Shown here in pieces: positions 1-7,393 of a DNA stretch of 38,449 nucleotides. The notes beneath the pieces were generated by a model. The model ran no database searches and had not been told where the DNA came from. It saw nothing but the letters and a program-made list of their open reading frames with translations. Origin of the DNA: UBA1081 sp045636025 (GTDB lineage: Bacteria; Bacillota; Clostridia; Oscillospirales; Acutalibacteraceae); contig JAZTWP010000013.1 of assembly GCA_045636025.1 (NCBI GenBank), positions 1-38,449 of the forward strand. The letters are read 5' to 3'. Position numbers and translations under genes: made by a program. Within the stretch, counting starts at the first letter, position 1. Each line of letters opens with the position of its first letter.

Positions 1-1022
1 ACCATAACCTTGTAGTCATCATATTTATCAAGCTCGGGAAGAACTCTTGCGAGAACCTTTTCATCAATGAGTTCAATTGCTCTTACCTTGTTTTCGGGCT
101 CGTTTCTGTGGCCGCATTCATCAGGAGCTTCAATGTGAATATAAACAAAATCCTTTGCTTTAAGCTCTTCGATAGCACAGTCTGCCTTGCCCTCAAAGTT
201 TGTGTCTATGTAGCCCGTTGCGCCCTCAACCTCGGGAGAACCCATACCGGCGCATTTTGCAATACCTTTAAGAAGGTCGACTGCGGAAATGATTGAACCG
301 TCAACACCATATTTCTCTTTGAAATTGGGGAGAGCGGGTTTTGTTCCCTCGCCCCAGAGCCAAATGGAGTTTGCAGGGCGTTCACCCTTTGCCATTCTCT
401 CTTTATTTACGGGGTGCTCCATAAGAAAATCATAGCTTTCTTTCATCATCTGAATAAGATCTTTTGCATTTTCGCTATCTGAAAGATGCTCGCCGATAAC
501 CTTACCTGAAATGTCATGGGGAGGAGTCATTTTGCCAAGGTCAAGTGTGCCGTTGTTCCAAACAAGGCAATGTCTGTAAGCAACACCGCTGTAGAAAGCA
601 AATTTTTCATTGCCGAAATGCTCCTGAACGCTCTTGATAATTTCTGCCGCTTCTGCAGTTGAAATATCACCTGCGCTGTAATCCACCATTGTTTTATCCT
701 CATAATTTTCCTCGTCGGAAAGGGTTACGAGATTTGTGCGGAAAATGATATCAGTATCTTTCATATCAACGCCGATGCTTACCGCTTCAAGAGGGGAACG
801 ACCTGTGTAGCATTCCTTGGGGTTGTAGCCGAGAACACTCATATTTGCAATATCGCTACCGGGTTTTAAGCCCTCTGCAACAGTTTTAACAGTACCAACC
901 TTGCCGAAACGTGCAAGCTTATCTAATAAAGGCTTTTTGGCAAGCTCCATAGGAGTTTTTCCGTCTAAAGCAGGAACTGGGTAATCTGCCATTCCGTCAT
1001 ATAAAACAACAAGATATTTCAT
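1..1022 (-). CDS. apgM: 2,3-bisphosphoglycerate-independent phosphoglycerate mutase (ApgM-type), C-terminus cut by window
   Basis: Seen: reading leftwards from an ATG at 1022, 340 codons are open to the window edge. The protein begins MKYLVVLYDGMADYPVPAL, with the metal-binding Asp in LYDGMAD (residue 9) and the expected nucleophile Ser in the NMS motif (about residue 62); later segments HIEAPDECGH and GYIDTNFEGK fit the alkaline-phosphatase-superfamily fold of the archaeal-type enzyme. Family knowledge: it interconverts 3- and 2-phosphoglycerate in glycolysis without bisphosphoglycerate; the family is usually about 400 residues, so roughly 60 are missing. Start choice: an in-frame ATG at 1031 sits one base after GGAG, whereas the ATG at 1022 is 9 nt from it, so 1022 is preferred. 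Alternative: some bacterial ApgM-like proteins have been assigned as homoserine kinases; no threonine gene is visible here to support that. Confidence 0.88.
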   Translation of the reverse strand, partial: MKYLVVLYDGMADYPVPALDGKTPMELAKKPLLDKLARFGKVGTVKTVAEGLKPGSDIANMSVLGYNPKECYTGRSPLEAVSIGVDMKDTDIIFRTNLVTLSDEENYEDKTMVDYSAGDISTAEAAEIIKSVQEHFGNEKFAFYSGVAYRHCLVWNNGTLDLGKMTPPHDISGKVIGEHLSDSENAKDLIQMMKESYDFLMEHPVNKERMAKGERPANSIWLWGEGTKPALPNFKEKYGVDGSIISAVDLLKGIAKCAGMGSPEVEGATGYIDTNFEGKADCAIEELKAKDFVYIHIEAPDECGHRNEPENKVRAIELIDEKVLARVLPELDKYDDYKVM

Positions 1023-1054
1023 TGTTTTCATCTCCAAAAAAAATCATTCAGTTT

Positions 1055-1083
1055 ATTATAACATAACGTCTTATATTATTCAA
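1055..1083 (-). promoter_or_regulatory. sigma-A promoter of the ApgM-type gene
   Basis: On the minus strand TTGAAT (1083-1078), a 17-nt spacer and a perfect TATAAT (1060-1055) stand about 33 nt before the chosen start codon. Predicted by eye only. Confidence 0.7.
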
Positions 1084-1107
1084 GTAAAATATATAATAAA
1101 GTAAAGG

Positions 1108-1135
1108 AAAAACCATCGGCAAAATCACCGATGGT
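1108..1135 (-). terminator. Rho-independent terminator of the Gfo/Idh/MocA gene
   Basis: A perfect 8-bp stem (1112-1119 with 1128-1135, ACCATCGG/CCGATGGT) with an 8-nt loop is followed on the minus strand by a run of T. It lies 12 nt after the stop codon of the dehydrogenase gene and separates it from the ApgM-type gene. Confidence 0.8.
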
Positions 1136-1146
1136 AATATTATAAT

Positions 1147-2142
1147 TCAGATTTTATTTCTTGCGCTTTTATATAACTCATCAACGATTTTCACAGCAAT
1201 ACTGCCTGATTCACAATTGACTAAAAATTCTTTTCCGGAGAGAATACAATCATAAAAATCATCTATAATCACTTTATGACTTGTTCCCCAATAATTTTTT
1301 TCACCGCCTGCTTTTTTAAGAGCAATCACTTCTCTGTTACCGTCAGCATCGGTAATCACAAGGTCATCATACATAACGGCTTTTCCTTTTTCAAAAAGAA
1401 TTTCAAGAAAAACTGAGGAATTTGTTTTATAACACAAAGTACCGTAAAAAAGAGCCTCTGTACCGTCTGCAAATCTGATAAGAGCATCTGCTGTATCTTC
1501 AGTTTCAACTTTGCCTTTGAGTCTCTTCTGTGAAATACTGCCGTCAACAGAAACAGGTGCACTGCCGACGAGCCATTGAATAAGGTCAAGAGTGTGAATA
1601 CACTGATTTATTATAACACCGCCACCCTCTTTATCGAGTGTGCCGTGCCAATCATCAGAATAATATTCTTCATCCCTATCCCAGGTAACATCCGCCTTGA
1701 CAGCAATAATTCTGCCGAATTTTCTGTTTTCTATAAGCTCCTTGAGATACTGTGAAGACATATTATATCTATTCTGGAAACAAGCAGCAAGATAAACGTT
1801 ATTTTTCTTTGCACAATCACACATTCTGAGAGCATCTTCATAATGAATTGCAAGAGGTTTTTCACAGAAAACGTGGTGACCTTTTTCCATAGCTTTTATT
1901 GACATTTCACAATGAAGATAATGCGGTGTACAGATATGAAGAACATCAAAATCTGCATTTTCAAGCATATCATCAAACGAATAAAATGCCTTTGCTGAAT
2001 ATTTCAAAGCCTTTTCGTCAGCCTTTTCAGGAACTATATCACAACAAGCAACAACAGTGCTGTTTTCGTTGTTGAATGCGGCTTCAAAATGTCTTTTACT
2101 GACATTTCCGCAACCTGCAATTGCAATTTTCAGTTTATCCAT
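1147..2142 (-). CDS. Gfo/Idh/MocA family NAD(P)-dependent oxidoreductase
   Basis: Seen: 331 residues, the usual length of the family. The N-terminus has the Rossmann dinucleotide motif GCGNVSKRH (residues 10-18), and CEKPLAI (about 93-99) carries the EKP motif whose lysine is catalytic in the family. The C-terminal half is the alpha/beta domain, with GGGVIINQCIHTLDL near residue 175 matching the substrate-side DxGxHxxD-type motif in a variant form (Cys-Ile-His). Family knowledge: these enzymes oxidise or reduce sugars, inositols or sugar acids; the substrate cannot be read from the sequence. It has its own promoter and terminator, so it is monocistronic. It lies downstream of sigG and a GPH sugar symporter, which fits carbohydrate use, but no operon joins them. 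Confidence 0.9.
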   Translation of the reverse strand: MDKLKIAIAGCGNVSKRHFEAAFNNENSTVVACCDIVPEKADEKALKYSAKAFYSFDDMLENADFDVLHICTPHYLHCEMSIKAMEKGHHVFCEKPLAIHYEDALRMCDCAKKNNVYLAACFQNRYNMSSQYLKELIENRKFGRIIAVKADVTWDRDEEYYSDDWHGTLDKEGGGVIINQCIHTLDLIQWLVGSAPVSVDGSISQKRLKGKVETEDTADALIRFADGTEALFYGTLCYKTNSSVFLEILFEKGKAVMYDDLVITDADGNREVIALKKAGGEKNYWGTSHKVIIDDFYDCILSGKEFLVNCESGSIAVKIVDELYKSARNKI

Positions 2143-2146
2143 AAAG

Positions 2147-2166
2147 TATCACTTCTTTCAGTGATA
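2147..2166 (-). promoter_or_regulatory. Inverted repeat over the start site and SD of the Gfo/Idh/MocA gene (possible operator)
   Basis: TATCAC-N8-GTGATA is a perfect 6-bp inverted repeat beginning at the last base of the -10 box and running into the SD-like sequence GAAGTGAT. Its position over the predicted transcription start fits a repressor operator; a leader hairpin is the alternative. No matching regulator is adjacent. Confidence 0.4.
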
Positions 2167-2194
2167 TTATATATCAGAAAAACTGTTATTTCAA
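2166..2194 (-). promoter_or_regulatory. sigma-A promoter of the Gfo/Idh/MocA gene
   Basis: TTGAAA (2194-2189), 17 nt, TATAAT (2171-2166) on the minus strand, close to consensus, just after the sigG stop codon. It implies that the dehydrogenase is transcribed independently of sigG. Confidence 0.75.
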
Positions 2195-2209
2195 GACAAA
2201 ATCAAAGGT

Positions 2210-2980
2210 TCATTCATTATTTTTGATTTTTCTTATGGCGCTCTTTTCAAGTCTTGAAACCTGAGCCTGAGAAATACCCACTTCAGTTGCAACTTCCATC
2301 TGTGTCATCCCTCGCATAAAACGCATATTCAGAATATTCTTTTCTCTCGGTGACAGATTTTTTATGGATTCTTTTATTAGAATTTCATCTATCCAATCCT
2401 TTTCGCTTGACATATCACCTATCTGATCCATTACATAAATAGTATCTCCGCCGTCTGAATAAACAGGTTCATAAAGCGAAACCGGTTCAACAATTGCCTC
2501 AAGTGCAAGAACGACCTGTTCCTTGGGTTTATCCATTGCAGCTGCAATTTCTTCAATTGTCACATCTCTGTTCTGCTCATTTTGAATTTTTTCTCTTATC
2601 TGCATTGCGTGATAAGCTGTATCTTTCATTGAACGGCTTACTCTGACAGCATTATTATCCCTGAGATAACGTCTTATTTCACCTATAATCATAGGAACTG
2701 CATAAGTTGAAAAACGAACCCCTTGTTCCACATCAAAATTATCAATTGACTTTATAAGCCCTATACACCCGACCTGAAAAAGATCATCAAGATTTTCTCC
2801 CCTGTTCACAAAACGCTGTATAACAGACAACACAAGTCTGAGATTGCCGTTTATAAGCTCCTCTCTTGCTTTTTTATCACCGCTTCTTATTTTTCTGAGA
2901 AGTTCAATTTTTTCACTTTCCCTGAGCACTTTAAGCTCCGCTGTATTAATTCCGCATATCTCAACTTTTCCCCACTGCAT
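2210..2980 (-). CDS. sigG: RNA polymerase sporulation sigma factor SigG
   Basis: Seen: 256 residues. The N-terminus KVEICGINT matches the SigG-specific KVEICG start, and conserved region 2 (NGNLRLVLSVIQRF, DDLFQVGCIGL, RFSTYAVPMIIGEIRRYLRD) and the region 4 helix-turn-helix (TQMEVATEVGISQAQVSRLE, about 225-244) follow. It is nearly collinear with Bacillus subtilis SigG. Family knowledge: SigG directs late forespore gene expression. Its presence says the organism is a spore former or descends from one. Odd: in many Bacilli and Clostridia sigG follows spoIIGA-sigE; here it stands alone between a sugar symporter and a dehydrogenase. Start: ATG at 2980, 10 nt after GGAGG; that SD is buried in a 12-bp hairpin (separate entry), suggesting low or conditional translation. 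Confidence 0.96.
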   Translation of the reverse strand: MQWGKVEICGINTAELKVLRESEKIELLRKIRSGDKKAREELINGNLRLVLSVIQRFVNRGENLDDLFQVGCIGLIKSIDNFDVEQGVRFSTYAVPMIIGEIRRYLRDNNAVRVSRSMKDTAYHAMQIREKIQNEQNRDVTIEEIAAAMDKPKEQVVLALEAIVEPVSLYEPVYSDGGDTIYVMDQIGDMSSEKDWIDEILIKESIKNLSPREKNILNMRFMRGMTQMEVATEVGISQAQVSRLEKSAIRKIKNNE

Positions 2981-2989
2981 TAAGCAAAA

Positions 2990-3020
2990 TCCTCCGTATA
3001 CAAGTTATGTATACGGAGGA
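2990..3020 (-). promoter_or_regulatory. Leader hairpin that sequesters the sigG ribosome binding site
   Basis: A perfect 12-bp inverted repeat (arms 2990-3001 and 3009-3020, TCCTCCGTATAC/GTATACGGAGGA) with a 7-nt loop ends with the only SD of sigG, GGAGG, fully paired in the stem. It sits about at the predicted transcription start. On folding it would hide the SD. It is followed on the minus strand by only four T, so a weak terminator for the upstream symporter gene is a less likely reading. Confidence 0.75.
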
Positions 3021-3026
3021 CATTTT

Positions 3027-3056
3027 TATTATAGTCTTATTTGATTTTTAATAAAC
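3027..3056 (-). promoter_or_regulatory. Candidate forespore (SigF-like) or sigma-A promoter of sigG
   Basis: On the minus strand GTTTA (3056-3052), a 15-nt spacer and GACTATAATA (3036-3027). GTTTA fits the SigF -35 pattern GywTA, and the -10 matches GgnrAnAnTw at G, A, A, T and A but not at two other informative positions. The contained TATAAT could instead serve sigma-A, though no good -35 is at 17 nt. Low-certainty call based on pattern and context. Confidence 0.35.
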
Positions 3057-3075
3057 ATCCAATGTTTACCAATCA

Positions 3076-4563
3076 TTACTGATTACTGCTTTCAATAGCT
3101 GTAATTGCATTATGACGTCTTTCAAGAAGATCATTATACATTCTTTCTCTTTTTTCTCTTGTAAGAGGATAAAGAAATTTGGGAACAACTGACAGTATAC
3201 CTGTAATCTGCGGAATACCTGTACACATTGCAAAAATCCACCATTTTGTTGAATCGGACTGCGTACCGATTGTTTTTCCCTGTATGTAACCTATTCTGCT
3301 GAGCATTAGATTCTGTACAGAGCTGTTCACGACATTCCTTACTTTCAGAATCATATCTTTTGCAATACCTGTTGTAGCTTCCATTCTGCAACCGTTTTTC
3401 CATTCACAATAATCCATTGCTTCATTGTAAAGCTCAGCATTGATAACTTTTCTTGTACCGAAAGCCCATTTATCAAAAAATGCCTGAATTCCGAATGCAA
3501 TACACATAGGAAGTGTCTTTGTATAGTTATTGTTTATGCTGCCGAATGCAAATAACAACAGCCACCAGAAACGGGTATACAGGTCTTCACCGACCCAAAG
3601 AGCTTTTGATGAAAATTTAGCACGCATAGGCTTCACAAAAGCATAACTGATACTACCTATCATACCTGTGGGAAGATTCAGAATTGTAAGCAATGTTGCA
3701 GACCCATGAACATCTATAAAGTAGTTCTGAGTGCTTGTACTTATACTGAAAATCCCCAAGAAATCCGCAAGTATCATAAGCAAAATAGGATAGTTTGTTA
3801 TAACTGCCCTGAATCCTTGCCTGATATCCGGAATATCAAGTGACTGCGGTACTCTTTCTCTTGATACAGTAAAGAAATAGAAAGTAAATATGCAGGATGC
3901 AATATTTGTAAATAATCCCATTCCGAGGAATGCAGTCTGCAATTTCATCGGTATAACACCATTATTAACAAGGTCAATAAGAAGTCCCATTATAATACCG
4001 GGTAAATCTTCGCCCATATAACCGGTCCATAATTCAGCCATTGTAATCAGTCGCGCTCGGTCATTCGGATGCGGTGTAATGGTTGTCATATAACCAGTCT
4101 TTGCAACAGAAGTAAATGTACCTGCTGTTTCGGTTATGACATTAAAAGCGAAGTAAAAAATCAGTTTGGGAATATATGTACCTGCTGAATCGGGAAACAG
4201 ATATGGCATAAACCAATAAAGAGTACCGATAAGTGTAAGAGGGATCTGAAAAAACAGCATATAAGGTCTGAATTTTCCCCAGCGTGTTCTTGTTCTGTCA
4301 ACAAGTGTGCCGATAAGCGGGTCATTGATTATATCCCACGCACCTGTGAAAATGTTTGCAGCGGCGTTGATTTTGAAGTCAATCTTAACAACGTCCCATA
4401 TAAATCTGTCTTTATAACCGTTAATATTGAAAGCATTTGAAATATCATTCAAAAGATATGCAAATGTTTCTTTATTACCTACATAACGTCTGTCATGAAA
4501 CTGAAAATTAGAGAGATCTGAATTTTCCAGCACCATATCTTGTTGTTTATCCGGTTGAGCCAT
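3076..4563 (-). CDS. GPH-family (glycoside-pentoside-hexuronide) cation symporter, MFS fold
   Basis: Seen: 495 residues with about twelve hydrophobic segments. The family signature is in the first loop region: NDPLIGTLVDRTRTRWGKFR (about residues 82-101), equivalent to the melibiose carrier NDPxxGxxxDxTRTxWGxxRP motif with its cation-site Asp residues. The N-terminus carries about 45 polar residues before the first membrane segment, longer than MelB. Family knowledge: these carriers import sugars or glycosides with Na+ or H+; the substrate is not predictable. It has a consensus promoter (TTGACA-17-TAAAAT) and SD GGTGAG, and no glycosidase lies beside it. The prfC terminator lies upstream, so it is a separate transcription unit; sigG follows 95 nt downstream. 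Confidence 0.88.
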   Translation of the reverse strand: MAQPDKQQDMVLENSDLSNFQFHDRRYVGNKETFAYLLNDISNAFNINGYKDRFIWDVVKIDFKINAAANIFTGAWDIINDPLIGTLVDRTRTRWGKFRPYMLFFQIPLTLIGTLYWFMPYLFPDSAGTYIPKLIFYFAFNVITETAGTFTSVAKTGYMTTITPHPNDRARLITMAELWTGYMGEDLPGIIMGLLIDLVNNGVIPMKLQTAFLGMGLFTNIASCIFTFYFFTVSRERVPQSLDIPDIRQGFRAVITNYPILLMILADFLGIFSISTSTQNYFIDVHGSATLLTILNLPTGMIGSISYAFVKPMRAKFSSKALWVGEDLYTRFWWLLLFAFGSINNNYTKTLPMCIAFGIQAFFDKWAFGTRKVINAELYNEAMDYCEWKNGCRMEATTGIAKDMILKVRNVVNSSVQNLMLSRIGYIQGKTIGTQSDSTKWWIFAMCTGIPQITGILSVVPKFLYPLTREKRERMYNDLLERRHNAITAIESSNQ

Positions 4564-4583
4564 TTTCTCACCTCATTTTTTTA

Positions 4584-4612
4584 ATTTTATCATTTTTATA
4601 AAGAGGTGTCAA
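4584..4612 (-). promoter_or_regulatory. sigma-A promoter of the GPH symporter
   Basis: Perfect -35 TTGACA (4612-4607), 17-nt spacer, TAAAAT (4589-4584), about 20 nt before the start codon. One of the closest matches to consensus in the window. Confidence 0.8.
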
Positions 4613-4627
4613 CTTGTCTAAATCAAC

Positions 4628-4660
4628 AAAAAAAGAGGCAATGTTTTTACACACAGCCTC
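4628..4660 (-). terminator. Rho-independent terminator of prfC
   Basis: On the minus strand GAGGC (4660-4656) pairs with GCCTC (4639-4635), with an inner TGT/ACA extension, and is followed directly by seven T (4634-4628). It lies 20 nt past the prfC stop. Confidence 0.72.
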
Positions 4661-4679
4661 ATTAAGAAATTTTATGAAA

Positions 4680-6281
4680 TTATTCAAGAACCTCAAGATC
4701 TTCAAAGTCGTCAAGTTCAAGACCTTTATTGTGAGAAAGTGCCCAATCAACACACCATGAACCTGCAAAGATAAGAAGATCTCTTCCTTTTACATCCTGT
4801 ACCCAGATTGAGTTTGTAAGGTCAAGATCTTTTGGCGGTACGGGAGAAGAAACAATTCTCTTGATAACTTGATAATTAAGGTTTCTTCTGCGGAATTTTA
4901 CACCGTATTCAGATTCCATTCTGTGTTCAAGAACTTCATACTGAAGCATACCGACAACACCGACGATAACACGTTCCATACCAGTTTCGGGAAGGAAGAA
5001 AATCTGGATGGCACCTTCCTGAGCAATCTGATTCATACCTTTTGCAAACTGCTTACGCTTCATTGAGTCTATCTGCTCAACTTCAGCAAAATGTTCAGGT
5101 GCAAAAGTCATAATACCCTTGTATTTGACTTTCATATCTCTGTCACAGATTGTGTCACCGATTGAGAAAATACCGGGATCAAATACACCGATAATATCAC
5201 CTGCATAAGCTTCATTGATGATTTCTCTTTCTTGAGCCATCATCTGCTGAGGCTGTGAAAGTTTGATAATCTTATTCTCCTGGACGTGAAGATAGTCCTT
5301 ACCTCTTTCAAACTTTCCTGAGCAGATTCTCATAAATGCAATTCTGTCACGGTGAGCCTTATTCATATTAGCCTGAATCTTGAAAACAAATGCAGAAAAA
5401 TGTTCATCAAAGGGATCAACCACACATTCCGCTGTTTTATGAGAAAGAGGTGCAGATGTCATTTCAAGGAAACTCTGAAGGAAAGGTTCAACACCGAAGT
5501 TGTTAAGAGCAGAACCGAAGAAAACGGGTGTAAGCTTACCGTTTCTTACTTTTTCCATATCAAAATCATTACTTGCGATATCAAGAAGTTCTATATTATC
5601 AACGAGAGTTGTTCTGAGGTCTTCACCAATGAGTTCATCAAGCTTTGCTGTATCAGAAATATCACATTCAATACCTTCAATTCTTCTTCTGCCTGCGTGG
5701 AATTCATTGAATGCAAGAATATGACGCTTTTCTCTGTCATAAACACCGCGGAAATTACTGCCGCAACTGATGGGCCAGTTCATTGCATATGTGCCGATTC
5801 CGAACTCTGTTTCAAGTTCATCAAGAAGTTCATAAGGGTCTCTTGCTTCACGGTCCATCTTGTTGATGAATGTGAAAATTGGAATATTTCTCATTGCACA
5901 GACTTTGAAAAGCTTTCTTGTCTGAGGTTCAATACCTTTAGCAGCGTCAATAACCATTACTGCGCTGTCTGCAGCCATAAGTGTACGGTAAGTATCTTCA
6001 GAGAAATCCTGATGCCCCGGTGTATCAAGAATATTTATGCAGAATCCGTCATATTCAAACTGAAGAACAGATGAAGTGATAGAAATACCTCTCTGTTTTT
6101 CAATATCCATCCAGTCTGATACTGCGTGTTTGTCACTTGCCTTGCCCTTAACAGAGCCAGCTGACTGAATTGCACCACCGTAAAGCAGGAACTTTTCTGT
6201 AAGTGTGGTTTTACCTGCGTCAGGATGGGAGATTATAGCAAAAGTTCGTCTTCTGTTTATTTCTGTTCTAAGATCAGCCAT
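4680..6281 (-). CDS. prfC: Peptide chain release factor 3 (RF3)
   Basis: Seen: 533 residues, matching the roughly 529 of E. coli RF3. GTPase motifs are intact: G1 HPDAGKTT (19-26), switch/G2 region RGISITSS, G3 DTPGHQDF (about 86-93) and G4 NKMD (about 140-143). The RF3-specific variant SHPDAGKT in place of the EF-G AHIDAGKT supports RF3 rather than EF-G or LepA. Family knowledge: the GTPase acts on terminating ribosomes and promotes recycling of RF1/RF2. SD AGAGG lies 6 nt before the ATG. The gene is monocistronic, with its own promoter and terminator. A 240-codon open frame on the opposite strand is a shadow of this gene. Confidence 0.97.
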   Translation of the reverse strand: MADLRTEINRRRTFAIISHPDAGKTTLTEKFLLYGGAIQSAGSVKGKASDKHAVSDWMDIEKQRGISITSSVLQFEYDGFCINILDTPGHQDFSEDTYRTLMAADSAVMVIDAAKGIEPQTRKLFKVCAMRNIPIFTFINKMDREARDPYELLDELETEFGIGTYAMNWPISCGSNFRGVYDREKRHILAFNEFHAGRRRIEGIECDISDTAKLDELIGEDLRTTLVDNIELLDIASNDFDMEKVRNGKLTPVFFGSALNNFGVEPFLQSFLEMTSAPLSHKTAECVVDPFDEHFSAFVFKIQANMNKAHRDRIAFMRICSGKFERGKDYLHVQENKIIKLSQPQQMMAQEREIINEAYAGDIIGVFDPGIFSIGDTICDRDMKVKYKGIMTFAPEHFAEVEQIDSMKRKQFAKGMNQIAQEGAIQIFFLPETGMERVIVGVVGMLQYEVLEHRMESEYGVKFRRRNLNYQVIKRIVSSPVPPKDLDLTNSIWVQDVKGRDLLIFAGSWCVDWALSHNKGLELDDFEDLEVLE

Positions 6282-6314
6282 ATTTTACCTCTCAATTCAA
6301 ATTTCCAATCAAAA

Positions 6315-6343
6315 ATTTTACCATAAAGCAGATTAAAAATCAA
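6315..6343 (-). promoter_or_regulatory. sigma-A promoter of prfC
   Basis: TTGATT (6343-6338), 17 nt, TAAAAT (6320-6315) on the minus strand. The -10 lies inside one arm of a 13-bp inverted repeat whose other arm is at 6376-6388. Confidence 0.7.
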
Positions 6344-6396
6344 TGTTTAATATGCTGAGTTTATTTACATTTTAAGGTAAAATTTTTGCATTATGC

Positions 6397-6425
6397 TTGA
6401 TTATTATTCTTTTATGATGTATTAT
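6397..6425 (+). promoter_or_regulatory. sigma-A promoter of the tandem EEP-fold genes
   Basis: TTGATT (6397-6402), 17 nt, TATTAT (6420-6425), about 28 nt before the SD (AAGGAG) of the first gene. Divergent from the prfC promoter. Confidence 0.68.
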
Positions 6426-6460
6426 ACAATAAATACTATTCATCGTAAGGAGAAACGAAA

Positions 6461-7372
6461 ATGGAAATTTTTCAGTCATTCATAGCGTTGATAATGTCTT
6501 TTGTTGCAACATTCTCAACATTCATTGCAGGCGTAGGTAACACAATAACAGGCATTGCAGATTTTTTCACAAAGCCCTCTGTTATTGCTGATTTTGAAGA
6601 AAAAGATGAAGACTCAATCCGTATTATGTCTTTCAATATCAGATACGGTGACCTCGGCAACCGTACAGCTGAAGACAGATATGAAGATGTTGAAAAAACA
6701 ATCGAAAACGGTCATCCTGATTCAGTAGGTCTTCAGGAAGCAACTCCAGAATGGATGGCATATCTTACAGCAAATCTTGAAGATTATGACTATGTGGGTG
6801 TTGGCAGAGACAACGGTGTTGACGAAGGTGAATTCGCAGCGATTTTCTATCTCAAAGATGTTTACACAGTTACAGACAGCGGTACTTTCTGGCTTTCAGA
6901 AACTCCCGACATACCTTCAATAGGCTGGGGGGCAGACTGTTACAGAATCTGCACATGGGCTATTCTTAAAAACATTGAAACAGGTGCAGAATATGTTCAT
7001 ATGAACGCTCATTTTGATTTTGCCAATGACGAAATAAGATACAACAGTATCAATATGATTGCAGAAAAAGCAGAAGAATTTTCAGAATATCCCGTTGTTT
7101 ACACAGCAGATATGAACTTCAATGAAAATTCTGTTTATTACAATACTCTGATTGAAAAAGGTGTGCTGTCAGATACAAAAAAATTTGCAGAAGACACAAT
7201 GGATTATCTCACATATCACGACAGAAAGCCTCTTTTCACACAGTCAATTCTCGACTATGTTATGATCAATGACAAGTTTGATGCAAACGTATACAGAGTT
7301 GTTACTGCAGGTATTGACGGAAGATATGTTTCTGACCACTTCCCAGTTTATGCAGATATTTCTTTCAAATAA
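6461..7372 (+). CDS. Membrane-anchored endonuclease/exonuclease/phosphatase (EEP) family protein, copy 1
   Basis: Seen: 303 residues. An N-terminal hydrophobic segment (about 5-30) with no clear cleavage site suggests an anchor with the domain outside the cell. The EEP fold motifs are in order: MSFNIRYG (metal Asn, about 56-63), DSVGLQEAT (metal Glu), HMNAHFD (catalytic His), TADMN (Asp/Asn) and SDHFPVYADI (terminal Asp-His pair). All catalytic positions are present, so the enzyme is predicted active. Family knowledge: DNase I-like, phospholipase C-like and inositol phosphatase activities all occur in this fold; the substrate cannot be chosen. It is followed after 21 nt by a paralogue, and both share a promoter and terminator. 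SD AAGGAG is 8 nt before ATG. Confidence 0.85.
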   Translation: MEIFQSFIALIMSFVATFSTFIAGVGNTITGIADFFTKPSVIADFEEKDEDSIRIMSFNIRYGDLGNRTAEDRYEDVEKTIENGHPDSVGLQEATPEWMAYLTANLEDYDYVGVGRDNGVDEGEFAAIFYLKDVYTVTDSGTFWLSETPDIPSIGWGADCYRICTWAILKNIETGAEYVHMNAHFDFANDEIRYNSINMIAEKAEEFSEYPVVYTADMNFNENSVYYNTLIEKGVLSDTKKFAEDTMDYLTYHDRKPLFTQSILDYVMINDKFDANVYRVVTAGIDGRYVSDHFPVYADISFK

Positions 7373-7393
7373 TCAAGTCTAAGGTGCAGAGAT

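Noticed and set aside
108..296. 62-codon plus-strand open frame
   Set aside because: It is antisense to the ApgM-type gene and has no start context or similarity.
2198..2230. Terminator of sigG formed by AAAATCAAA/TTTGATTTT
   Set aside because: The 9-bp stem has one G-C pair, encloses the sigG stop codon and is followed by only TTTT; too weak to call in such AT-rich sequence.
5352..6074. 240-codon open frame on the plus strand
   Set aside because: It lies wholly antisense to prfC, is Cys- and Ser-rich without domain motifs and has no SD; it is a shadow of the reverse-strand codon pattern.
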